Shown here one piece after another: positions 11,001 to 23,000 of a stretch of DNA of 64,000 bases (positions are counted from its first letter, which is position 1; every line of letters begins with the position of its first letter). The DNA is taken from positions 2,656,266 through 2,720,265 of the forward strand of contig VFFE01007859.1 of NCBI GenBank assembly GCA_008921705.1, written 5' to 3'. Under the pieces are notes generated by a model, which saw only the letters and a program-made list of their open reading frames with translations, was not told where the DNA came from and did not search any database. Made by a program: the position numbers and the translations under genes. Source of the stretch: Burhinus oedicnemus. Lineage: Eukaryota; Chordata; Aves; Charadriiformes; Burhinidae.

Positions 11001-14000
11001 GAAGTTGCTGCTGGTGTTGACAGTGCCATGCCGAACTGGTTAATTACCTCGTACAGCGTAAACACAGGGGCAGAAACGGGTCATGAGTTCACCGCTTTGG
11101 AAGGCTGTCCCTTGACACATCCACCCCTCCAGCTTCCTCTGCAAGTCGGGATTAAGGCGAGTTGTGATTAAGTCTCTCTTATTGGATGGTCCCTCTCTGT
11201 TTTGTCATCTCAATCCAAAGAGCAGAAGGGTGCCTGCTCAGCTCTGGTGCCATTTTGACCCCCAAATGATTGTGTTAGGTCTCCAGAAAATTACAAGTTG
11301 AGGAAAGAGGTGTCTTTGTGAAAATTTTACTGGAATGAGGACAAAGCTGTTGAATTGACTGGGTGCCTGTCTTAAAACACACACCTCCAGTGTATGTTGG
11401 GTGGCTTTCATTAAGAGCCCAGCCAGTGCTGTGTCACTGGTGCATACTGGTCACTGAAACGCTTGAGATGGAAGAGAACCTTGCAATCCCTCTCTGCATT
11501 TGGGTTCCATGCAGCTCTCCTAAAACAGGCTGGGAGTGAGAAGCCACTGCTTACCAGTGCTGGTCAGACCCAGATAGGATAATTCAGCTCATTCACCACG
11601 AGCCCACGGTGTAAGATTGCCAGGTACTCGCTAGGAAGTTGAGACACAGCCTTAGGACTTGCACGTTCACTCACACCCTTGATGAAAAGTCCCAGGGATT
11701 TGATGTTTTGTTTTATTTTCAGCAATGGCTGATGATGTCTCCTTGGTACGGTAGTTCCTCTATAATTTTTTCTTTCCATTTTGGCTTATTAGAATAGGAA
11801 ATTACATGTAAATGTTATGTGGAATAGTTGCTGAATGTTTAAATTTTTACTGCTCTTTCTTGCTGCATCTTTAGTAGTAACTGTTATTTTTTTTTTTCCA
11901 CTGTTTTTTTATAAAGGCCAATGAGGCTGATTGTGGCTTTCTGAATTACATCGGTTACAGAGGTTGTTACTGCATCCCGTTGTACCCCATGAGTAATACT
12001 AATGAGATGTTTGTTCTCTCAAAGGTGATTGCAATGATTGTTGTTAAAATGAAAAAAACAAGTTCTGTGCAGACTCTTTTCCCAGATTTGGGATTTTCAG
12101 GGTTGAAATCAGCCCCTCCAAATTTATGATGGTGTTTTAGATCTGGATCCTTGCCTTATTGACACGGCTGGCTGATTCACAGAAGTGAATCAGACCTCTG
12201 GGGATTATTTAAGAAAAGCTCTGCATTTACAGGAAAGGGGCAGGCAGCACCCACACGACTGCAGAGGACCGTATTTATCCAGTCACTCAAAAGCCCTGAC
12301 TTGGCAAAGTCTTTGCAGACTTTGCAAGACTTTCAGTGGTGAGCTTCCCTTTTAAAAACCCAGAGAATCTCCTGCCCACCACAATGCCCAGCCACCAAGG
12401 TGATGTCCTCACTCCTGGCTGTTTTCACATCACCCGGGTGGCACCCTGCAATCCCAAAGAGGGATTATAATGTTGTTAGCTCTCTTGGCTTCATCTGCCA
12501 GACAAAGCTTGTGGGATCTCGTGGTTATTCCAGCAAGGAGGAGGAAATGATGACACCGAGGAGGAATGCAGCCCTCAGCAAGGCAGCGGGCACGCTCCCT
12601 CGCTGCTCCTCTCTGGCAAGGGATCCCCGCACACATTCACGCCGGGCTACCAGCCTTCTCTCCTCTCCCAAATTCTCCCATCATCTCTGTCCTCCTCCTT
12701 CTCCGTAGACCCACAAGCTCCCCACACGTGCCCTCCCCATGTGTTTCGGGTGCTGCCACGGGGGTTCAGGGAGAGGGCTGCTGCTGATTTAGCTGTTGCC
12801 TTCATGGAGGAGATCAGCTATTTCTTGCTCTTTTCTTAAACGGCGTGTGTCAGACTTACATCCGCGTTCACAGAAGCAGCTGTCTTGATGAATATTTGCC
12901 CAAATCATTATGCTATCTAGCAGTTAGCCTGCAAAAAGGCCCAGCACCATTTGTATGGTAATGGAAGGCTTTCTCAGAAATGTTTTGGAAGCAATCAGCT
13001 AAACTAATAGGATTTCATGTAAACCAATCTCTTCCTTTAGATCAGGGTGGATATTTTTTTCTGGAGAGCAGGGTAAGGGCTTTTTAATAAATGCAAATTG
13101 ATATTGCAATGAAAATGGAAATGAGAGGAAAAGTTCATTGCCAGGGTAAAACGCTGCGACTTTGCTCTAGCAGCAGCTTCGTGTGTGATCCTCTGCACAT
13201 CCCCCAGCAGCCACACTGAATTTCTGAGGTGCTGAGCCATGGCGCAATGAGGAGAAAAGCTTTCTTTCACTTTCATACTATAGTGAGACATAGACTGGAT
13301 TGGACTTTTCATCACCCCATCAAAGCAGTGCTGTACGAGGTTTCTCCGGTCCTGGACCTCTGCAGAGGGTCATGGCAAGCAGTCACAGAGAGGAAGCTGT
13401 GGACGAGGGGGCTCTGTCTGTTGTTATGGCTCATTTCTGCTGTGAATCAACAGCTCTGGCACTCTGTAACTTGAGCGTTTTGTACCTCTCCAGCAGGATT
13501 TGAGAGAAGTAAAGGATGAGAAGTACTTAGAAATCTGATTTATGTCATATGCCCAAAGCTCTGCTTTTAAGATAAGTGCTTTGCACTGGGAAATTGCTCA
13601 CTGCATTCAGCTACTACCAAGGCCTTTTGCTGCAAACCCCAAATGCTTTCTCACTTGGGACACGCGAGCACTTCCAGCAGTCCCACCATGTCTAAAGACT
13701 GGTACGTGACAGCAGATCATCTGCATGGAGCGTCGGCTGGCTGAGATTGCTGCAGTAAATCATTTAACTGTTTTCTTGTTTATATGAGGGGAAAAAAAAT
13801 AAAATTAGACTGACCAGTCTGTAGACATGGTGGCACTGCTGGAAGTGCTGTTCAAAGAGACCCAGGCCAGCGAGGGTCAGGCAACCAGGAGGGTTTCAGG
13901 TGGGAAACTCTCACCCTATGAGTCTGAACCTGAATCTGGAGCCAGCAGGGTTTTGGGATTGTCCATCCTGTATAGCAAAGGACAGCAAATGTACATGGCA

Positions 14001-15120
14001 GAGAGGTGTGATGAGTTCCCAGGGCCTTAGAGAACGTGCTTCAGCAGCACATGGGCAGCATGGGCATGCCAAGCATTAACGTGGTGGGGTCATACGCCCA
14101 TGAGCCCAGTCGCAGGATGCTGTTTGAACTTGTTAACAGCATAAAAGTGTCAAACAAAAAAGCATGCAGGAAGTGGTGTAGTGAATAGCTGTTTTCCTCA
14201 TTTACTGCTAGGTGATACCAACAAGGTATGCAAACTGCAGTGGGGAAAGGTAAATATGCCAAGATGGCATGCAGTCCCTTGGAAAGTCCCAAACATCTTC
14301 GACAGGCGGTGGAGAAAACAAGTGATTTTCTACTGTGCTGGACTTGATCTTGTGGTATGCTGTGACTCTGGGGGCAGCAGCAGCCACAGAAACAGGAGGC
14401 AGTCCAGTGGCAAGAGGGACGTGTTTGATGGGGCAGCGGTGTGTGAGGAAAACAAGTAATGGTCAGTGCCTTATCGCATTAACACTGATCTAAATCTACC
14501 TGGCCTGCCAGTGTCCTTAATCAGGTTCGTATCCTGCTGTGCTACCTGCCAGCTGCACTGTGGGCTGCTAACGAATTGCTCTCTGCAGTCGTGTCTGGAA
14601 GCCGGTACCCGAGGTCAGCTCGCAGTGGGCTTGTGAACCACTTGGAGAGTAAAGATGGGCATTTGGCTTTGATGGAAAAGTTGGTTTGAGAAATACCTTC
14701 CTTCCTCCGGCCACTTTTTCCTGACCCTACATTCGTGCCAAGACAATTGTGGGTGGTGCTATCCTGTAACCGGATCGCTGAAATGATTTGGGGTAAAAAT
14801 TCTTAAAGAAATAATTTTGAGGGTTTATTTTTAGCATATATTACTTCAGTGTCAAAGGCTGGTACAGAATTCCTCCACAGTATTTCCTCCTTTGAGAGGG
14901 ATTCACTCAGTGACCTCGGTGTGACAGAAAGACTTCGCTCAAGTTTTGGTCATGTGCAAGAAGACAAAAGTTTAATCAGCATCCCATGATGTGAAAACAA
15001 AGATCTGACCTACAAATATGCCTGGTGAGTTATTATTAGGCTTGCCTGAAAATATTCAAGTTTTAAATCAACAATAGAACTCAACTTTACAACTGGAAGA
15101 GTCAAATCTAAGATATTAAG
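8003..15120. other. Unannotated unique sequence
   Basis: Seven kilobases with no recognisable coding exon, RNA gene or CR1 relic. Frames up to 102 codons (for example 12400-12708 plus) overlap frames on other frames or strands and look like chance. The segment 8040-8600 is AT-rich and rich in ATTA-type cores; it could be conserved non-coding DNA, but I cannot test that without an alignment. The stretch 12560-12780 is the most GC- and CpG-rich part of this interval. Confidence 0.5.
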
Positions 15121-15130
15121 TATACATTTA

Positions 15131-15154
15131 TTCAAATATGTTTTCATATTTGAA
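15131..15154. repeat. Perfect 10-bp hairpin, 4-base loop
   Basis: TTCAAATATG, loop TTTT, then CATATTTGAA. The arms are perfectly complementary. It is AT-rich, so the RNA stem would be only modestly stable and far shorter than a miRNA precursor. It may be a cruciform-prone palindrome or a dyad protein site. Confidence 0.7.
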
Positions 15155-16954
15155 ACCATTTGGAACAGTATAAGCAACATCAGAAGAAAGAATATGTGTT
15201 TTTACAGTGTGTGATCTTTTTCAAGCCTCCCTAACTGAAGACTGTCCCAAAAGAGCAAGAGAAGAGCATGGTACTTTGGTATTCTACATTCCTGGTTAGA
15301 TGCTTTCCAGATATAATACTGCATTTTCAGACATCGAAGATAACACCAACCAGATTATTAAACTGAATATTTAAATTGTTAGATGGTTTAAATGCTTTCT
15401 GAGTTTGTCTGGGCTACATTAAGTTTATATGAGTAAAAAGTCATTCTTGAATTACAAAATCAAGTAGCTTTTGCTCGCCTGACATCTCAATCCACTCCTG
15501 GAGATACATTCACTGGGGCTTTGGAAAGTTTGTTTAAACAATTCAGTCTCTGGCAGATCTATAATCTCAGCATTCAATAAAAATACTACTGAAGTTTCAA
15601 ACTGCATCTGATTTTATATCTTCTAAGAGAGAAAGTAAAATAAACAGAGTATATCCAGAAACCAATTCTGATACTGACAGGGGGTGTTAAAAACAATTTT
15701 TAAACCAATTTAAGTTGATTAGAAATGTTCAGTTCAAAATTTCTTTGATGGAAAATGCAGTTTCTGCAAAAAATAATATTCCAGCTTTGATTGGTAAAAT
15801 TGAAACAAAATCTTTCAGTGTGGTTTGGATCTACCAGAATAAAAAAATACATCTCTCTTAAAAATGAGTCCAAACTCTTTCGGAGGAGGCTGCCTCTGAT
15901 TTAAGCTTTTGTGCTTCAGTTGGCTCCTGTTAGCTGTGGATCAATGCCACCTATAAATGGGGTATGCCAACAACAACATGTGGACAGTCCTGGAAACATC
16001 TCCTTCCCACTGCTTTTTCCTTACTTCTCTAATTTACTGCTCTCAGGAACTCTCTGCTACCTGCGTGAATGGCAGACATGAGGAAGGAATTTTCTATTAA
16101 TCAACCAGTCACTGATAGAAACACCTGAGAGGTTATGCTTGTGCTTTTCATCATGGCAGGAATTTTGGAGGAAAAAAGGTGATCCTAAGTCTTCCCATTG
16201 GAAGGGAGAAGCAAGGAAGGGGCGATGTTCTCCAAGTACAAGCTGCTTATGCGCTAGTAAGGTTTTGTATTTCATAGCAAATTTTCAAACCTGAACTCAG
16301 GTATGGTTATGCTGAAGACCCCCAGGAATGGGAATGTGTGCATAATGTCAGCCCTGCCAGAGCAGAGGACACCTGCCTGGTCCTGGCCAAGGGAGCAACA
16401 GGTCCCTGCATGGTGTGAAACCAAAGCTCCTTTGGGTGCTGCCATAGTAGGAGGAGCAGTGAGCGCTCGTTGCTGCTGATACCAAGAGGAATCCCCCTCA
16501 TTGCAAAAGGAAAGGGAGTGCTTTCTGTGCCTTGCTGAGAGAGCAATCTCTAGATATCACCTCTCCTGGATCAGATGCTACCACCTTTGCCACCTGGAAG
16601 CCCCACTCAGGTATGCCAACTGGTTTGTTTAAAGCAAGAATTGGTTTTCATAGTAACCAAGCCAAAACTGCAAGCAGTAATCCATGAGCTAAAGCAATAA
16701 CATCTAAACATGGGTGTGAGTGACTTGAATATTTTTAAAAATAAAAATGGCATTTGAGTTACTCAGCATACAGGAGTACAGATGGTGGGGTTAAAGGAAG
16801 GGGAAGACCATGGGGGGAAGTACCAGTTGTGAGGTGCACCTGCAAAGGAATTTGTTTCTTAATATCTAAGGTGGATGGACTTCCATGCCAGCAAGAAAGA
16901 TGCAAGATATTAAAAGAAAGGAGAGAAGCACTGTAATTGTGAGTGGCTTGAGCA
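15155..16954. other. AT-rich unannotated sequence
   Basis: The 15.0-15.9 kb part is markedly AT-rich and contains only about three CpGs by hand count, as expected of old methylated DNA. No coding frame is credible. I looked for LTR ends and target duplications around it and saw none. Confidence 0.5.
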
Positions 16955-17060
16955 GCTTCAGGAAGCTGCAGAGTTTTCAATGCTGGATGTCTTTAAAAGC
17001 AAGCTTAATGGATTTCTTTCATGTATGACATAGTTACAACTGGCATGAACTAGATACCTC
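16955..17060 (+). mobile_element. Possible eroded CR1/L3-type 3' end
   Basis: The phrase GATGTCTTTAAAAGCAAGCTT followed by a T-rich stretch and AGTTACAAC resembles the 3' terminal coding and UTR part of old amniote CR1-like LINEs, where the ORF2 tail encodes a conserved Phe-Lys motif. The similarity is patchy and no terminal octamer repeat is present, so the assignment is weak. It was recognised from memory of the family, not from an alignment. Confidence 0.28.
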
Positions 17061-20000
17061 CCTGGTGTCTTTCAGTCCTGGTGGTGTGTGATGTTGTGCG
17101 TCTGTCTCATGCAACTGATGCAGGCTGCAGGAGAACCTCATGCAAGGTACAGTTCAGGTGCTTCACATTTCCATCTTTGTCTGCTGGCCAAGTACTTTGT
17201 GTGGACTATGCAGCATTGACAGATTCCTCCCAGCTGTAGGAATAACTTCAGGATATCCTGGGAGTCCTATAGCCATCATGCACCAGGAGAGACCTCTTTC
17301 ATCCAGGGAGGTGTTCAAACTAGACAAGGACAATTCAACATCCAGACAATTCAAAGGGACACAAATGGATGTTGAGTCAAGTAGGGAAATGATCTCAAAA
17401 TTTCAAAGACAGATGTTTTGGGCAACACAGAGGTGCAGGAAGAAAATTGATCTTCTGTCATAGGTCAGATGAAAAAGATGCAAGACACTCCTACAGGATG
17501 GAGAGACTACTTTTTAATGAAGGAATGACTCAAATCAGCAAATCCTTGTGCTGACCATGAGGCAAGCTTCTCTTCCTTGCTTTCTTAATGTAATATTGAA
17601 GCAATTTAATACATGAAAACAATATTCCAAAGCTTGCAATTGTAATATCTTTGAATCCACTTACCTCCTACCTACCTTTCTTCTGCCATAGTCTAAAATT
17701 GCTCACACTTGTGATGGCTGTAGCTCCTAGCCATGCAAACTCCCTTTATGATCAATGGAAAGAAAAGCATGTCATATCAGAGCACTTCATCTCATTCTCA
17801 GAGAGTACCTAAGAGTGTCCTGTTTGGCCAGACACCAACACTGCAGATGCTGATGTTTGATGAGACAAAGACACTCTGTTTCATGGCTTTTTACCCCAGC
17901 TATAGCTAATTACAAGAGGTTGAACAGATCTTTTAAATAATCTACCCCAAAATTACTCAGTAAAGTTACAAATTTCATAACACTTTCTTGTTTGTTTTTT
18001 CTTGTAAAGAAATTATCTTCTCTTAATTAAGTTGTCACAGACTCCAAGGTGTGTTGATAACAGTTTTTCAGGTTGTCATTCATGCTCTAATCACGTATCA
18101 ATGACTTTCTCAGCTGTCTGGACAGAAGAGTTTGCCTGTTTTAAATATTTTGGAATCCATCCACTTTGGCTTTTCTCTAGATTTTTCATGGCACTGAAAA
18201 AGCACAGTTGGACGCTTATCCCGCTCAGTGGAGTCCTCAATTTCATTTCCATCTGGAATCACACACCAGTACTTGTGGGGCAGTTAACTTGGCTTAAGAA
18301 AGTATTATGGAATTGATCCTCTGAACTTGGTGAAAATCTACTTAAGAGGTAAGTTCCAGTTGATCACAGTTTCAAAATCTCTATTTTTTTGGGTTGCTTA
18401 TTCACAGGAACACCAAGTTTCATTTAAACAGTTTCCACTTAAGTCATGCATAGTATTTATTATGTATAGAAGACTTATTCTACCAGTCTCTAAGTGTGTC
18501 TCAAAAGCAGGTAAATGTGATTAATTTAATGTAACGGTAGACAGTAACTTGACACTGATACTGGAAACCAAACTGTGAACTACATCAGTGATCTGCTGTA
18601 TGGATGGTTGTGATTACTAGTAATACAACAAGTTGCAGCAAGCCCAGTCTGCAAGGATCTCCAGAAATGTCTTGCAGAGTTCTGCATTGTTTGCAGGATT
18701 GACCAACTAGCTGGGAAGAATAGATATGTTAAAGGTGAATCCAGGCTGGTGGGGAAGATTTGGGCTGGATATCCCTAAATAGGTCCTTTTTACCATCATG
18801 CCTCCCACCAGGCTGGATCTGCTCAGAGCTTTGTTGGCTGCCCTGGAGATCAGAGACGCGGCCTGGAGCAGGGTCCTGCTGGCAGTTCACTGAGAAGCAC
18901 CAGCAGGAAGGACCCATCCTTGGCCCCTCTGCTGGAGCAGAAAGACCAGCAGGATAGGAGACAACTCTTCCACTTTCTCTCCTCCAAACCACCACATCAG
19001 AAATATTAATGAAGGTGGTAGAGCCTTGGCAGCCTGTTCTTGGGACTGGCTCATCTACCTCCGGGCTAACGCCAGCCTTGACCGATCGGTTGAGTTTGTA
19101 CAGGGTTATATAATGCCATGTTTCACATTAGATAAGTATTAAGCACTGATACATGTGTTGCATTCCTATTAGTGCTTTATTCTTAACCTGTATTTTAGGT
19201 GTCTTTTATTTTACTGGTCTTGGCAATGATGTTTCCAGATGTTGGGATCTGGCTTTTTTTGGTACCTCTAATAGAAGTAAGTCTAATATGCAGAGAGCTG
19301 AAAAAAATAAGCTGCCTTTAAGTGGAAAAAACTGTACTTTCTTCTAATCTCAAGTGCTTTCATGACCATTAACACCAGAGGCCATGTCTAAATGCTCTTT
19401 TAAGTACAGGTCAGAACTGGTACACAGGAGCTGTAGACAGCAGGGACAGAAACTTGGGTCCAGACTGTCTCTTTGTGTTGCCCAAGTGTGCTCCTACTTA
19501 TACGATAAGTCAGGAGTAAGGGTCTGACTTAAGTTGGCTGCTATATATCCTGTGGTATCATGCCAACAAAACAGCTTTGGCTCCTTCCTAAAGTCTCCGA
19601 CAGAGTGAGCAGAGAAGATATCGGATATCTCTGCAATGAAGGCACAAGTGCCTGAGGGCTACTGGTGACACAGGGGCACAGAGTACACTGTGCTTCAGGT
19701 AGCCTGTTTGTGGGCTTAGATGCAGCTACACTGTAAGAAAAGGAGCCAGGGTGACTGGACTGTACAATAACTGCTCATCCTACAGCACCTTCGGGAGTCA
19801 GGGAATTGCTGCTCCCTGAATGAGTATAAATGACTTTCTGCAGGGTCATCTAAAGATGTGAATTCTGTTTCCTCAAGTCATCAGTATCACCAGAACCGCA
19901 AGAGCGTTTGACCTCATTCAATGCACATAACAGTTTCGGCCATGATCTATATTAGGGCCCAAGAGATGGTATAAGGGTGTTATACTGGCAGGTGCGTTGC

Positions 20001-23000
20001 CACAATCTATTAGGGCTAGGTTGTATTTGCAAAGCTTTATAGAAAATGTGTCTGCTGTGTGTTTTTTGGCCTTTATTGCATTCACCCACCCCATCTGTTA
20101 TTTTCCTAAAGAAGAAATTTTCATGAATCATGTGATGACCATTTTAGAAAGATTCAGCTGTGGGGCTGACATTCCAGTATGCTGAGCAGGGCTAGTACTG
20201 CAGGGATATATAACTTCAGAGCGGTGTCGGTATTTCATACAGCTGCAGCCCTCTTCGCTGACTGGGATTTATAGGAGCAATGAAATGCTCTAGCATTTGC
20301 ATGGACTTCCAGGCTGAATCAGAAACTCTAAACACTAAAACCTGTCCTTCATGCTATTGACATCTACAGTGCAAGTTCCTATCCAACTAAAATCCAAGCC
20401 TAAATTTCAGAGTGGTTAGTTAAACTAAACAGGTGCTGGGGAGCTGAGCGGATTGGTAGTGGGAGGTAGAAGTTGTCTGGGGGTTTGTAAATTGTCCACA
20501 GTGGTCCCTTGTGCATGGGATGGCCCCTTCCACACTGTGGAGCTGTGCTGTGTCCAGCGAGAGCAGCTCCAGCTGGGCAGCAGGTGTGCAGCACCAGTGA
20601 CCTGGTTTGGAAGCGACCTCCGCTAACCTCCCCAGCATGCCAAGATAAAGATTGGCCATGTGTTCCAACACACACTTAAGTGTCGAAAGGTCATCTTCCA
20701 AGAGGTCTTAGAGAGAAGCTGCACTCCTGTGGAAAAAACATCTTAAGATATCCCAGGAAAAGAGAAAACGGCTGCTCAAACACTTTTCTGCATGGAGAGA
20801 TAATGTAAAACAAAGATGTTTAAACATCAGGGGTAATTCAGTGCTGTTTGATTCCTAGCTGCGTCATTAAAAAGCATTTGGATGTAAAGGAAGGAAAATG
20901 AAGCATATAGCTGAAGGTACCAGTACTGCTGGATAAACCAAGAGACAAGATGTCCTGTGCTCCCACAGCCCTGCTTGAAGTACCATCATAGGGTTTCAAG
21001 GGTACTGAGATGTGAGTCCTGAGAGACAGTTAAAAAGTCCTGGCTGCTGTGGTAGAAGTGGGAAGGTCAGTCCATAAGACCCCATGGTGATGGTTTGTGG
21101 ATCCATTTTTTGAAATGGCTTTTCAGAGCCCTTTCAAGCTGAAGAGCATTGGGACTTAGACTCCTAAAACCCTGGGACAGAAAGATTCTTGATATCTTTT
21201 TCCTATTTAATCATCCCACTTCTTTGATTTTCGCTAACGTTGGTGAAAGTTGAATGCCTTACCAGAAGTTAACTGCCTAAATATCCTGCAGATGGAGACC
21301 CAAGTCATATCTGAAAAGGAAAGCATTCCTACCTGACTTACATGCCTTTTGAAGTGCTAGCTATCATCTGAGCAATACAATGTCCTACAGGCACTTGGAA
21401 ATTGCACATGGGAAAGGACCTCTTATTGTATTACTCCCAATTTCTGCACAGCTGAGAGAGACACCAGGTGATATCTAATTGCAGCTAGAAATAAAAGCCA
21501 CATGATCACAAAGGCAGCTAAACACTCTTTTCTGTTCACTCTTTGGAAGTGGGACCATCTTTTCAGGGCTGCCGTTCACTCCCACTTATCACATTTCCAT
21601 CAATAAACGTCCCAGTCAAGTCCTTATCTGCAGCTTATAAAGCATGTTCTCTGGCTCACCTTTCCTGCGTGAGAAATCTGCAAGTGGGAGTGCACCAGAG
21701 CAGTCTGAAAAGAATTTATAGGCTTCCTGCATATTCATGTGGTTACTTACACCACCTTAAACAATTTTGTTATTATATCTGTGCTTTTTGTGCTTGCGGA
21801 GCTGGGGCTGTGTACACTCAGCATTTGCTTCTGAGAGCTTGGCGGAGAGCTTGCTGTAGTCCCCACGGCAACATCAGCAGCGCCTGCCCCAGCTCCAGGG
21901 GTACAGGGACCTGAAGCTGTGGCTGAGCCACTGACATCGGTGTGTACATGCTTCTTGCTTACCCAGCGTGGTGGAATATGGCTCTGATGACTCATTTCTC
22001 ATAGGCTCATTTTTATTCAGCAGTCCCAGGCACCCTGAAAGAGAAAACTGCCTACAAGCCTCTGGACTTGCAGAAATCTTCCCGCTTCCTCTCTGTGTCC
22101 CGGTGTAGGAAGGATGTGTGTCTGGTGGGAAATAGGAGAGGGCAGCTCTGTTGCCTGCTGTGCCTTGGTGACCTTCTCTGGTCTTTTCTGCTGGAGCTGC
22201 AGTGCTAGAGGGGAGCTGGGGTCTGCTGCAGGGCAATGAAGGGCACTATCGGCCGACAGATTGGCCGGCAGGCTTGTTGCAAAAAAAGGGAGACTTTGGC
22301 AAAAGACATTTCTCAGACGTGTGTTTCTCTGTTGGTGGAACAACTGAGCCTGTTATGCTAGTGGTATAAATTAAAACTGCACGTTCCGGCTTTAGCTTGT
22401 ACCAAAGCCAGGCAGAGCATGGGGAGGGAACTTTGAGTTAAGCACTTGATCAGTCATATTGTAAAACCACAAAACTAAGCCAGAAGATGACCTCGTTTCA
22501 AGCTCCAGAAGGGAAGCAGGAGTACACATCATCTGTTGGCCCATCTTTGCTGGACCCGAGGTTTCATTCATGTGCTCTGGACACATCAGTGCACAACAGC
22601 CACTCCACCAACAGATAATTCAAGTTGTTTTCCCCGAAGTGTAATGCTGGATGTGTTGAACTGAGATAACAGCCAGCAGTGGGAAGCACTTGGGCCCTGA
22701 AATGCTGAGTGTGCTTTTTAAATTTTAGGATTGTTTCCCTCTTGGCCCCTGGCACTATACTTTGAGGTGCAGTGGAGACCTGGAGTCATAATTTCTGGAA
22801 GTCCATGTAAATCTGTAGCTTTTGCACCTGCAGACTCATTTGTGGCCTCAAGTACTTGACATCAAGGTGTCTGCAAATGCTTCTGAACACCTCCAGGCAA
22901 GGTAAAATGACCCTTATGTCACTATTGTATAAAGCCATCTTATGCTCTCAGCTTAAATGCTTCCTGCACATCCGGCCACAGTCTCTGAAGAGCACCAAGT

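Noticed and set aside
14036..14056. GTGCTTCAGCAGCACAT, similar to the start of U6 snRNA
   Set aside because: Only a short word matches; the central and 3' conserved parts of U6 and the terminal T run are absent.
21543..22343. Cluster of 108- to 123-codon frames on both strands
   Set aside because: They overlap one another in several phases with no family signature; most likely chance openness in a GC-richer patch.
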